A DNA stretch of 64,000 bases, taken from NCBI GenBank assembly GCA_937861115.1, contig CALMBD010000304.1, forward strand, positions 1-64,000. Reading direction: 5' to 3'. This DNA comes from an uncultured Bacteroidota bacterium (lineage in GTDB: Bacteria > Bacteroidota > Bacteroidia > Chitinophagales > Saprospiraceae). A program made the translations under genes and the position numbers. The notes beneath the pieces were generated by a model. It saw only the letters and a list, made by a program, of their open reading frames with translations. It searched no databases and was not told where the DNA came from. Of the stretch, positions 1 to 7,717 are shown piece by piece; the first letter of the stretch is position 1; every line of letters begins with the position of its first letter.

Positions 1-458
1 TCCTTCTGGCAGCTGCCGCATATTCCGTAGAAATTGAGCGAATGGTGGGTGATTTTAAAATTCAGGAGATCGCCCACCATATCCTTGATCTGCTGGACAC
101 GCGGGTCGCAGAATTCTACCACTTTACCGCAATTGGCACAGATCACGTGGTCGTGTTGTTTGTAGCCGTACGACTTTTCATATTGGGCCAGGTTTTTTCC
201 GAACTGGTGTTTTTTGACCAGATCGCAAGCCACCAGCAGTTCGAGCGTATTGTACACGGTAGCACGACTGACCCGGTAATTCCTGTTTTTCATGTGGATA
301 TACAACGCTTCGGCATCGAAGTGGTCGCTCCGTTTGTATATCTCTTCCAGAATGGCAAACCGCTCGGGCGTTTTACGGTAACCGTTCTTTTCCAGTTGGG
401 CGGAAAAAATATTGAGCACCTGCTGGATCAAATCCTGTTCGTTGCGTGTGGCAGTCAT
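1..458 (-). CDS. Fur-family metal-responsive repressor, 3' end cut by window edge
   Basis: The first 152 residues of a Fur/PerR/Zur-type regulator read from an ATG at 458 and run off the left edge before any stop. Residues about 15-85 form the winged helix, with the recognition segment S64-R-A-T-V-Y-N70. H102-D-H104 with C107-x2-C110 opens the dimerisation domain, and C147-x2-C150 supplies the second half of the structural zinc site. Proteins of this family repress metal-uptake or peroxide-stress genes when loaded with Fe, Zn or Mn; which one cannot be told here. A TATTTTTG-type -7 element lies 19 bases upstream. The gene follows the patatin-like gene on the same strand after 134 bases. The family assignment is firm; the specificity is unknown. 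Confidence 0.93.
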   Translation of the reverse strand, partial: MTATRNEQDLIQQVLNIFSAQLEKNGYRKTPERFAILEEIYKRSDHFDAEALYIHMKNRNYRVSRATVYNTLELLVACDLVKKHQFGKNLAQYEKSYGYKQHDHVICANCGKVVEFCDPRVQQIKDMVGDLLNFKITHHSLNFYGICGSCQK

Positions 459-476
459 GTCTATCCGTATTTGGGA

Positions 477-484
477 CAAAAATA
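477..484 (-). promoter_or_regulatory. -7 element for the Fur-family gene
   Basis: On the minus strand the sequence reads TATTTTTG, a perfect match to the Bacteroidota TAnnTTTG -7 element, 19 bases before the ATG at 458. No clear TTG -33 element is visible. Confidence 0.35.
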
Positions 485-592
485 CCTATTAAAACACGAA
501 ACGGGGCCGGAATGTTGGGAGGGAAGGCTATTGGTCTGATCTTATTGCCTGCAACCGGGGTATCCGTCGCCGTCCACAACAACAAATAAGGA

Positions 593-2839
593 CTACTTGC
601 GGAGGATTTGCTTCAGGGCAGCCAGGCTGGCCTGGTTTTCAGGAGCATAATATGCCCGAAGCAGGTCTAGTTTTTCTCTTTTACTAAGGTGCAGGCTCAT
701 AGACGCTTCGTTTTGCTTGCGCACCGGACGGTACAGGAAGCGCACTACTTCGAGTTTGTTTTTGCCCAACACATCGCTGAGCAATGCAAGGGTATTGTCC
801 TGGTCGAAATCCTGCATCGAAGTGAGGTTGGCCGCAGCATTGGCAGGTGTGAGCAGGGTGTGTAAAATGCCTTTGGAGTCGCTTTTTACGATCGGATCAA
901 TCTTTTGCCAGCAGCGAACCTGCACAAATACCACACCTCCGGTGTTTTCCAGTATCCAGTCCCGGAAAGTATGGACGAAGCGGGCAGCAATGGTAATGCC
1001 GTAATTGTCGCGAAATCCGGCGTCCATGGACTCCACAGAGGGAGTAGTGGGCAGCCAGACATTGGGCAATATCAGCGGATAGGTGCAGTTCATACGCAGT
1101 GCGCTGGTAAAAGCCAGGCTGTCTGCCTGCTGCTTCGAAAAAAGCCGGCCGAAATCAGCGCCGTCAATTTCCAACTGGGCGGACAACCGACCCTGGTCAA
1201 AGGGTTTCATCAGATACGACACCCCTTGGGGGCTGATGAGCATCCTCCGGGCATCATTGAGTACAAATGGTGAAACCACCATCATTGGAATTTTCGCGTC
1301 GCGTTCGGGTTCGCGGTACGCGGCCAGGCGTTTGGACAACAAGCCATGGCAGTTTTCATTCAACTGGCTTTCAAAGAGATAACCCCTGTCTTTTCGGTAA
1401 GTAAAGTCGCCCGACCGGAAGGTAGAGATTGGGAAAAAAAGATCGTTGGCTATGATGGCAAACGTGACAGGGTTCAGCAGATCCCTGCTGATATCGTCGA
1501 CCAGCGTGGAATCGTATACCGATACCGGTGCGCCGTTTTGCTGGCGCAGGTAAACCTCCCGCAGGTAGGCCGCACCAAGCATGCCGCCCGAGGCTCCCGA
1601 GATCAATGCCGATTGACGCAACAGTTTTCCGCCTGTGGCGCGATCCGCCTGCTGGAGTGTCTGCATGGTCCACAGGGATGAGCGCATGCCTCCCCCACTG
1701 ACACAGAGGAAAATTATTTTTGGTTTTGGGTTGGCCTGCGTGCGGTTTTTAGCGAGCCAGTTGTTGAGCATATCCAGCGTTGCGGCCTTGTCGCGGCGCA
1801 GGTTTTCCGGCGAACAAATATCCTCCAGCGCTTTATAGGAATAGGAAACGCGATTTTCTTCGCGATAATCGATGCCGTAGGCGCGGTTGCGGTAGTTGAA
1901 GAATCCAAACCCGGTGATATAATTGACCACGATCACCAGGCATATAAAGATCAACATGCTCCAACGCCGGAACCAGAAAGTAACGGCCCCGAACATGGAC
2001 ATGACGATACTGGCCAGAATGAATGCCGTAGCGCCGGCCGGTATACGCACCCACTCGCTGTCCATAAATATCCCCTGGGCCATAAGCAAAAGCAACGCTA
2101 CAACCTGCACGATCACGGCATTAAGGTGGTTTTGCCGGAACACCTGCGCGATCATGGCGGGGTTGTAATGAGCAACGCTGCGCACCAGTCGTAACCGGAG
2201 CCGTTCGGTAAGATAAGTATCCACACGCCAGCGCGTGGCGCCTTCCCGGATTTCCCAGATGGTCGGTAACCGGTAGCCCGGCGCCAGCAGGCGCCCTCCC
2301 GGATTGGGAATAAACTCGCCGGGGCGCAAAAACGAGCCGATATCTTTGTTCGTGAAGTACAGGTACAATACCAGCAAGCCCACCAATACTACAGACCCGA
2401 CAATAAAACCCGTAATATTCCACAAAACCTCCGAGGTTTTGCTGAATTCGTCGTGCCATTGAAACCAGGTCGATGCTGTCAGGAAAGTACAAAAAAACAG
2501 CAGCGGGATCAGGCTGTTGTTGATGCAAAATTTGGTGAATGGCGCACTCAGGGTAGCGAGGAAGGGGAACCGGTTGGCGCTGAGCAGGTAAGTGGTCAGG
2601 TTCCAGATCATCACAAAAGCGCCGAATGCGGCTCCTGAAATCAGAAAACTCCAGAAATTGACTTCGCCGCGGTATTCAGGGGTCAGGATCAGGTAGTGCA
2701 TGCCAAAAAAACGCCCCACTGTGCCGGTCATAAGCAATGCCAGAAATACCCAAAGTCCGATCAATAAAAGGTGATTGCGGAAGTGCAGGGCAAGCAGTCG
2801 CAAGGGGAAAGAATAAAATATCCGGCGAAAAGTGGTCAT
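593..2839 (-). CDS. Membrane protein with C-terminal patatin-like phospholipase domain
   Basis: A 748-residue protein. Residues 1-315 carry about seven hydrophobic segments (around 25-43, 63-85, 107-125, 143-160, 240-258, 266-288 and 293-312). The remainder is a soluble patatin/cPLA2-like hydrolase. The oxyanion loop is S381-G-G-G-M-R, the nucleophile elbow is G415-A-S417-G-G419, and the dyad aspartate is probably D606 in D-A-G. Patatin-like enzymes hydrolyse acyl esters of phospholipids, so an inner-membrane lipid substrate is plausible but inferred. Its upstream neighbours on the same strand are a CBS/CorC protein and LptC, so the context is envelope biogenesis. The long multi-span N-terminal half is unlike ordinary soluble patatins. 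The start at 2839 keeps the first helix complete. Confidence 0.85.
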   Translation of the reverse strand: MTTFRRIFYSFPLRLLALHFRNHLLLIGLWVFLALLMTGTVGRFFGMHYLILTPEYRGEVNFWSFLISGAAFGAFVMIWNLTTYLLSANRFPFLATLSAPFTKFCINNSLIPLLFFCTFLTASTWFQWHDEFSKTSEVLWNITGFIVGSVVLVGLLVLYLYFTNKDIGSFLRPGEFIPNPGGRLLAPGYRLPTIWEIREGATRWRVDTYLTERLRLRLVRSVAHYNPAMIAQVFRQNHLNAVIVQVVALLLLMAQGIFMDSEWVRIPAGATAFILASIVMSMFGAVTFWFRRWSMLIFICLVIVVNYITGFGFFNYRNRAYGIDYREENRVSYSYKALEDICSPENLRRDKAATLDMLNNWLAKNRTQANPKPKIIFLCVSGGGMRSSLWTMQTLQQADRATGGKLLRQSALISGASGGMLGAAYLREVYLRQQNGAPVSVYDSTLVDDISRDLLNPVTFAIIANDLFFPISTFRSGDFTYRKDRGYLFESQLNENCHGLLSKRLAAYREPERDAKIPMMVVSPFVLNDARRMLISPQGVSYLMKPFDQGRLSAQLEIDGADFGRLFSKQQADSLAFTSALRMNCTYPLILPNVWLPTTPSVESMDAGFRDNYGITIAARFVHTFRDWILENTGGVVFVQVRCWQKIDPIVKSDSKGILHTLLTPANAAANLTSMQDFDQDNTLALLSDVLGKNKLEVVRFLYRPVRKQNEASMSLHLSKREKLDLLRAYYAPENQASLAALKQILRK

Positions 2840-2922
2840 AAGTGGCTTCTTACAGGGATGTAAACGAATAGCGACCTGAAAATTCGTTCACGGGCCTTTA
2901 TTATTTGAAAAACATTGTGACA

Positions 2923-3909
2923 TCACGATTGCAATAATACCCTGACGGTCTCAATTTTCCGGTCGCTGACTAGTTCCAGGACGTAGGTTTTATCGTCCAG
3001 TTCGAGCCTGGCGCCTTGTTCGGGTATGGTTTGGGTAGTTGTGATGAGATAGCCCGAAAGGGTGTTATACTGGCCAGTAGGCAGCGCAATCTCGGGGTAC
3101 TTTTCATTAAGATACTCTACCTTGAGTCGCCCCGAGAATAAAAACTCCGTTTCGCTCAACTGGGCCTCGATAAATTCCTCCTGGTCGTGTTCGTCGTCTA
3201 TATCGCCAAAAAGTTGCTCCAGAACATCTTCAAGTGTAACGAGGCCGGCAAGACTTCCGTATTCGTCGACGACACAGGCAATGTTCGTGCGGTTTTTGAT
3301 AAACTTGCTGAGCAAGTCGTTGACCTGTATGGTCTCCGGCACAAAATTGATGTGCATAACCATGCTGCGAATGCTGCGCGGATGCGTAAACATTTGCTGA
3401 ACGTGCACATAACCCAGCACTTTGTCCAGGTCGCCGTCGGTGACAAGGATACGCGACAAACTGCTTTCGATAAACAGCTGGCGCAACTCCTCGACAGGCG
3501 CCTGTACGTCGATATGTATGATCTCGGGCCGTGGGGCCATACAGTCGTGCGCTCGTACTTGTTTAAGGTGCAAGGCTTTTTCAAGCAGGGCCATTTCCAC
3601 TTCTTCCTCGCCCGGCGTGCCGGATACATTTTGCTGCACCAGGTATTCGATCAGAGCGGCATCTCCGCCGGCGGAAGCGTTTTTATAGATATTGGCAAAA
3701 ATCAGGTTCTTGAAAAACAGCAGGGCGAAAAACAGCAGGATTGTTATCAGAAAGGGGGACGCCCATCCGGTACCGGATAAAAACGGCGCCAGCGCCAAAA
3801 CAGCCATAACGGCCAGAAAGGACAGCAAAAAGGTGGCAGGAAATGTATGGCTACCGATGCGAAGGGCCGATGCCCAACCGATGAATCGTTTTGATGACGG
3901 ATCGTCCAT
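2923..3909 (-). CDS. CBS-pair / CorC_HlyC domain membrane protein
   Basis: A 328-residue protein of the HlyC/CorC (CNNM-related) group. Two hydrophobic segments (about 25-45 and 51-70) precede a CBS pair (about 121-180 and 185-238, the second containing V-D-E-Y-G-S) and a C-terminal CorC_HlyC domain (about 250-328). Family members are tied to magnesium or cobalt efflux, and in Bacteroidota a relative (GldE) is linked to gliding. The usual four-helix DUF21/CNNM transport domain is reduced to two helices, so transport by this protein alone is doubtful. It lies 80 bases downstream of lptC on the same strand and is probably cotranscribed. The domain call is firm; the role is uncertain. Confidence 0.85.
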   Translation of the reverse strand: MDDPSSKRFIGWASALRIGSHTFPATFLLSFLAVMAVLALAPFLSGTGWASPFLITILLFFALLFFKNLIFANIYKNASAGGDAALIEYLVQQNVSGTPGEEEVEMALLEKALHLKQVRAHDCMAPRPEIIHIDVQAPVEELRQLFIESSLSRILVTDGDLDKVLGYVHVQQMFTHPRSIRSMVMHINFVPETIQVNDLLSKFIKNRTNIACVVDEYGSLAGLVTLEDVLEQLFGDIDDEHDQEEFIEAQLSETEFLFSGRLKVEYLNEKYPEIALPTGQYNTLSGYLITTTQTIPEQGARLELDDKTYVLELVSDRKIETVRVLLQS

Positions 3910-3989
3910 TTGACTTTAATGTGACCTGGTTACGGGGGTTTTCCTGACAAATATCCGATCAACGGACAACATTTCAACACGTCAGGTAT

Positions 3990-4553
3990 TTATTTCAGCA
4001 CTTCGTTGAGTTGATCGACCTTGATCCGGCCTTTCGGGACAGTGATTTTCCAGTAAGAAAAATCCTGCTCGGCCTCCAGCCCGAACCCATAAATGATTTC
4101 GCCCGGTCTCGTCACTTTTACGAACTTTTCCGTAAAAACCTTGGCCATCTTTTCATCCCAGATCAATTCTTCCGTTTCCAGTTTTTCCTTTTTGGCGGTG
4201 GTAAGTACTACACTATCGCGGGCGATGATCCTTCCTTTTTCCTGGTACCGGATCGCTGTTTTGGCAATGATAGTGCTTTTTATGGAGAGGTTCGGTTCGA
4301 GAAACTCAATTTTCACGCCGGCGGGAAACTCCTGACGGGGATCGTCGCGGTCGATATGGTTGTGCATGAGCGGGCCGGTGACCCGTACCCGAACGACAGC
4401 GCTGTCGGAATAAAGTATCTCTACATTCTGGGCTACTTCTACGGCAACATCGTCCTGAGTGAACACCTGTCGGGTTTCTTTTTTCAGGTTGTGGCAGGCC
4501 ACCGCCCCAAGGCAAAACAACAACAAGGATAAAACTGGCAGGTAAATACGCAT
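3990..4553 (-). CDS. lptC: LPS export periplasmic component LptC
   Basis: A 187-residue protein with a hydrophobic leader and a possible lipobox ending at C20 (A-V-A-C). A beta-rich LptC/OstA-type domain follows, including the pattern I-A-K-T-A-I-R-Y and repeated short strands up to residue 180. LptC bridges the LptBFG ABC transporter in the inner membrane to the periplasmic LptA bridge that carries lipopolysaccharide outward. The gene sits 11 bases downstream of a small membrane protein gene and upstream of the CBS/CorC gene, all on the minus strand, suggesting one envelope operon. Bacteroidota LptC proteins are often predicted lipoproteins, as here. Confidence rests on the overall pattern and the context. 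Confidence 0.82.
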   Translation of the reverse strand: MRIYLPVLSLLLFCLGAVACHNLKKETRQVFTQDDVAVEVAQNVEILYSDSAVVRVRVTGPLMHNHIDRDDPRQEFPAGVKIEFLEPNLSIKSTIIAKTAIRYQEKGRIIARDSVVLTTAKKEKLETEELIWDEKMAKVFTEKFVKVTRPGEIIYGFGLEAEQDFSYWKITVPKGRIKVDQLNEVLK

Positions 4554-4564
4554 CAGCGGGCGGT

Positions 4565-5071
4565 CTAGGATATCAGGCTTTTAAGCGCAAACCGGAAGGT
4601 GAGCAACAAACCGGCTACAATAAGCAGAAGGTAAACCACAGGCACATTTACCCAGGCTACCAGATGTAAACGATCGAGAAAGTACATCAGTACAAAAGTA
4701 GAGGCTATCATCATCATCAATCCCGACAGTTTTCCAAAGCCGGGGATCAGTTCGAATGATACATTCCGCCGTATGATTGCCAGCGTAAGTATCATCGATG
4801 CTATCGGCAGCACTTGTGTCAGCAAATTCACATTGAGAATGCTCCCTCCCCGTTCGAATAAAAACAGGTAAACCGCCAGGGCCGCTGCGAAGATGCCCGG
4901 TACACAAACCAGGTACACCAGCGTCGCATAAAGATATTTCCAGGGAGAAACATGGCCCTCTCCTTTTCCCATCAAGCCGGCCAGTAAAGCGGTGAAGGGA
5001 ATACCGATAAAAAATGCCAGTACAACAGCAGGATTGTTGCTCAGGTAATCGAAAAGTTCGCGGAGTGTCAT
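4565..5071 (-). CDS. Small multi-span membrane protein, unknown function
   Basis: A 168-residue protein with about five hydrophobic helices and short loops, and no motif I recognise. The frame stays open upstream to 5269, but that would run through the divergent acyltransferase-like gene. A TATTTTTG -7 element at 5104-5111 would place transcription initiation just upstream of the ATG at 5071, so that start is preferred over the ATG at 5116. The stop lies 11 bases before lptC, so the gene probably leads the lptC - CBS/CorC - patatin operon. Its role may be linked to the envelope, but this is inferred from neighbours only. Confidence 0.72.
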   Translation of the reverse strand: MTLRELFDYLSNNPAVVLAFFIGIPFTALLAGLMGKGEGHVSPWKYLYATLVYLVCVPGIFAAALAVYLFLFERGGSILNVNLLTQVLPIASMILTLAIIRRNVSFELIPGFGKLSGLMMMIASTFVLMYFLDRLHLVAWVNVPVVYLLLIVAGLLLTFRFALKSLIS

Positions 5072-5103
5072 GTCGGTTGAGTTTGAATCGCTTTTCTTCG
5101 CAG

Positions 5104-5111
5104 CAAAAATA
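5104..5111 (-). promoter_or_regulatory. -7 element for the lptC-containing operon
   Basis: On the minus strand it reads TATTTTTG, matching TAnnTTTG, 33 bases before the preferred ATG at 5071. It argues against the alternative start at 5116, which would lie upstream of the promoter element. Confidence 0.42.
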
Positions 5112-5118
5112 GACATCC

Positions 5119-6078
5119 GTGCCCGTGCGCAAAACCTGTTACGCTGAATTCTGCAAGTTGACTGCCGTACCACCGCATCTGCAGCCCTGGTGGCTCGACG
5201 CGGTTTGCGGGCCTCAGCACTGGAATGTATGCCTCGCAGCAGATGGCAATGGTCGCACGATTGCAGCACTTCCCTACTATATAAGGCGCCGTATGGGCCT
5301 TAAGGTGATCCAACAGCCTCCTCTCAGCTCCTATGGCGGTCCCTGGTTGCTGTATCCGGCCCGATCCGGTATTAAAGGATATAACCGGTACGGGTTCGAG
5401 AAAAAAATATTTGAAGAACTGATCCGGCAATTGCCCGAAGTTGCGCTTTTTCAACAAAATTTTTATCCGGACAGAGAGAACTGGCTGCCATTTTACTGGG
5501 CGGGTTTTCGCCAGACAACCCGCTACACTTATGCATTTGAGTCAATTGACGATCCCGAAAAGATCAGGGCAGGCTTTAAAAATACCCTGCGCACCGATCT
5601 GAAAAAAGCAGAACAGGCCGTAACCGTTTTTTGCGAAACAGACAGCGCGGCTCTCCTGTATGGGCTGCATGAACAGTCGTTCGCCCGAAAAAACACCCGG
5701 CCGCCGTACGCCTTCGATACCTTCAACTGCCTTCATCGCGCTCTTGTCGAACGCGGCCAATCGCGCTGTTATATTGCCCGCGACCGACAAACGGCGGCGG
5801 CACATGCCGGGTTGTATCTGGTGTTCGACGAAAGCAGGGCTTATGTGTTGCTTACAGGAACAGACCCCGCGTTTAAAAGCAGTGCAGCCGTTTGGTTGTT
5901 GTTCTGGCAAGCTATCCTGTTTTGTGCAGAAAAAGGCATCGGACTGGACTTCGAAGGCAGTATGGAAAGGGATATCGAACGGGGTTTTCGGGCGTTTGGA
6001 GCGCCTTTGGTACCCTATCACCGGGTATGGCGGGCCCACAACAGGGTGCTTGATTTCGCATTGCGGCTCAGGATGTAA
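5119..6078 (+). CDS. GNAT / FemAB-like acyltransferase
   Basis: A 319-residue protein resembling the two-lobed FemAB/BioF2-like GNAT proteins (Acetyltransf_6 type). It has an N-terminal lobe with an R-R-R-M-G-L-K segment, then a second GNAT-like fold in which residues about 150-290 hold the conserved K-N-T-L-R-T-D-L-K-K-A helix start and the L-D-F-E-G-S-M strand. Relatives transfer acyl or aminoacyl groups to cell-wall or small-molecule amines; no substrate can be named. The reading frame opens after a stop at 5110-5112, so the start is the GTG at 5119 or the GTG at 5125. The gene overlaps the convergent regulator by 11 bases at its end. Confidence 0.72.
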   Translation: MPVRKTCYAEFCKLTAVPPHLQPWWLDAVCGPQHWNVCLAADGNGRTIAALPYYIRRRMGLKVIQQPPLSSYGGPWLLYPARSGIKGYNRYGFEKKIFEELIRQLPEVALFQQNFYPDRENWLPFYWAGFRQTTRYTYAFESIDDPEKIRAGFKNTLRTDLKKAEQAVTVFCETDSAALLYGLHEQSFARKNTRPPYAFDTFNCLHRALVERGQSRCYIARDRQTAAAHAGLYLVFDESRAYVLLTGTDPAFKSSAAVWLLFWQAILFCAEKGIGLDFEGSMERDIERGFRAFGAPLVPYHRVWRAHNRVLDFALRLRM

Positions 6079-6994
6079 CATTTCCGGAACCGGTAACCTC
6101 AAGCCGGTACCCCACACCGTGTACGTTGGATATTTTTACCGTTTCATCTTCTTTGAGGAGTTTGCGCAGGCGCGACACGAATACGTCGACGCTGCGTCCG
6201 ACAATGATGCCTTCGTCTTCCCATACCAGGCGCAAAATCTGGTCGCGGTCCAGTAAAATATTGGCGTGTTCGCAGAACAGGCGCAACAGCTTTGTTTCCC
6301 GGTAGGTCAGGTTCTTGACGGAGCCGTTAACCACGAGTTTTTGATTCTGTACATCGAGAACAGACTGTCCAAACAGCAGCGGTGCCAGTTCGGGGGAAAG
6401 AACCGGCTCTTCGACAGGCGTGGCTGTCCTTTTGCCCCGGCGAAACAGGACGACTAAGCCCCAGGCTACCAATACAAGCAACAACAGTACACCGGTCCAG
6501 GGCCAGGCTGTGACCAGGTACCCGGCTCCGGGCCGGTCGGGAAAAGATACCCTCAGGTTGAAACATCCTGCCATTTGATCTCTTCCGGCACAGGGAACGC
6601 CTGTGTCGTCGCGGGATGTACTGGCGGTAAAGCCCAACATCAGGTCATCCGTCTGGCAGTTGATAACGGCAACATTGTATTCCCCCTCCACATGGTGCAA
6701 TGCAAATGCCTCGCGTATTATGTGCGGGACACTGTCATAGTCAAAGTTTTGCTCCAGTCGTACCACCCATACAGTCTCTTCCGGATTTTCAACAGGTGGA
6801 ATGGCGCCGGTATGATTACCTGCCGATGCCAGTAGCCGGTGGGCGGTATACCGCAGGGCCAGGTTTACCTTTTCGGAAAACAGGCGTTCGCCAACTTCCG
6901 TTGCCTGCTGCTGTCTAAAGGCTTGCAGGGCCATCAATCCGAAAAGGGCGACAACACCCGGGAGCCATAGATTTCTATTCAGAACTCGGTTCAT
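6068..6994 (-). CDS. Membrane-anchored winged-helix transcription regulator
   Basis: A 308-residue one-component regulator. TM1 (about 10-27) and TM2 (about 166-184) enclose a periplasmic sensor of about 135 residues containing three cysteines (C113, C135, C144). The cytoplasmic part ends in an OmpR/PhoB-type winged helix (about 208-300) with recognition helix S268-V-D-V-F-V-S-R-L-R-K and wing V-H-G-V-G-Y-R-L. There is no receiver domain and no kinase, so the sensor presumably acts directly on DNA binding from the membrane. This resembles ToxR/CadC-type proteins, but with the DNA-binding domain at the C-terminus. It is divergent from two small exported protein genes and separated from them by three TTTTACA repeats, the likely binding sites. 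A -7 element almost abuts its ATG. Confidence 0.85.
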   Translation of the reverse strand: MNRVLNRNLWLPGVVALFGLMALQAFRQQQATEVGERLFSEKVNLALRYTAHRLLASAGNHTGAIPPVENPEETVWVVRLEQNFDYDSVPHIIREAFALHHVEGEYNVAVINCQTDDLMLGFTASTSRDDTGVPCAGRDQMAGCFNLRVSFPDRPGAGYLVTAWPWTGVLLLLVLVAWGLVVLFRRGKRTATPVEEPVLSPELAPLLFGQSVLDVQNQKLVVNGSVKNLTYRETKLLRLFCEHANILLDRDQILRLVWEDEGIIVGRSVDVFVSRLRKLLKEDETVKISNVHGVGYRLEVTGSGNVTS

Positions 6995-6999
6995 ACGCT

Positions 7000-7007
7000 C
7001 AAAAATA
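7000..7007 (-). promoter_or_regulatory. -7 element of the tethered regulator gene
   Basis: The minus-strand sequence TATTTTTG matches TAnnTTTG and ends only five bases before the ATG at 6994. A transcript starting at the usual distance would be nearly leaderless. The TTTTACA repeats lie 26 or more bases upstream of this element, a suitable position for autoregulation. Confidence 0.42.
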
Positions 7008-7032
7008 AGGACGCTTTTTCAGGAAAAACACG

Positions 7033-7060
7033 TTTTACACTTCTTTTACACTGTTTTACA
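7033..7060. promoter_or_regulatory. Three TTTTACA direct repeats, candidate operator
   Basis: TTTTACA occurs at 7033-7039, 7044-7050 and 7054-7060, giving 11- and 10-base spacing, one helical turn. OmpR/PhoB-type winged helices typically bind tandem direct repeats with this phasing. The site lies between the divergent regulator gene and the promoter of the exported-protein pair, so it could control both. The assignment to this regulator is an inference. Confidence 0.5.
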
Positions 7061-7072
7061 GCGCCGTAACCC

Positions 7073-7099
7073 TTGTCAGACAGGCCGCTATTAGTTTTG
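7073..7099 (+). promoter_or_regulatory. Promoter of the exported-protein pair
   Basis: TTG at 7073-7075 and TAGTTTTG at 7092-7099 are separated by 16 bases, fitting the Bacteroidota -33/-7 architecture. The ATG at 7146 follows 47 bases later. The TTTTACA repeats end 13 bases upstream of the -33 element. Confidence 0.55.
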
Positions 7100-7145
7100 T
7101 TGCCGATTCGAATCACGCCTAGTTTCACAACTTAAACCTGTACAC

Positions 7146-7694
7146 ATGAAATTTCGAATGTTCAATATTTGGTGTTTTGCGTTCCCGGCCATTGCCATGA
7201 CGCTCTGGAGTGCCTGTGCCCAACCGGAAGATGAAGGGCCGCACCCGGTCTCAATGAGTTCGGCAAAGAATTTTTTTGAATCTGCCGTTTTTATCTCGGA
7301 TAGAACCGTGCGGGCCAATGCCGTTGTGCTGGATAACGAGATTGGCCAGTGCGATGTAGAAGAAGCGGGTACTAATTTTTATTGTAACCCGTTGCTGCTC
7401 AACAACAAACCATTGGAATTTGCTGACTTTTCGATCAAAAGCAAGGGTATACTTTCGCTGGTCAAAGGTGATCCAGAATCATCGGAAGCGGTAAAAATTC
7501 CGTTCCGGATATGTTTGCGTCGGGACGGCGAGATCATAACGGCCGGAAAATCCGACATCAATTCGGAAGTCACGGAAGTAGAAATATCAGATGTTTTGAG
7601 CCATGCAAAACTGGAAGATCATTTGTTGATCATCCCGGTCCGGAAGAGCGACTACAAAGCCAAGCGAATCATCCGCATTCTCGACGGCTGTTAA
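7146..7694 (+). CDS. Putative lipoprotein, related to the next gene
   Basis: A 182-residue protein with a hydrophobic leader and a likely lipobox (L-W-S-A-C24), so probably anchored in the envelope. No named domain is recognised. Its C-terminal half aligns by eye with the next protein: G-I-L-S-L, then I-P-F-R-I-C-L-R, then a V-x-I-x-x-V-L segment and D-H-L-L-I-I-P. The two are probably paralogues from a tandem duplication. The gene has a good promoter and is the first gene divergent from a membrane-tethered regulator, so it may be that regulator's target or its sensor partner. The function is unknown. Confidence 0.72.
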   Translation: MKFRMFNIWCFAFPAIAMTLWSACAQPEDEGPHPVSMSSAKNFFESAVFISDRTVRANAVVLDNEIGQCDVEEAGTNFYCNPLLLNNKPLEFADFSIKSKGILSLVKGDPESSEAVKIPFRICLRRDGEIITAGKSDINSEVTEVEISDVLSHAKLEDHLLIIPVRKSDYKAKRIIRILDGC

Positions 7695-7717
7695 TTTTTC
7701 ACTAAAAACCGGATAAT

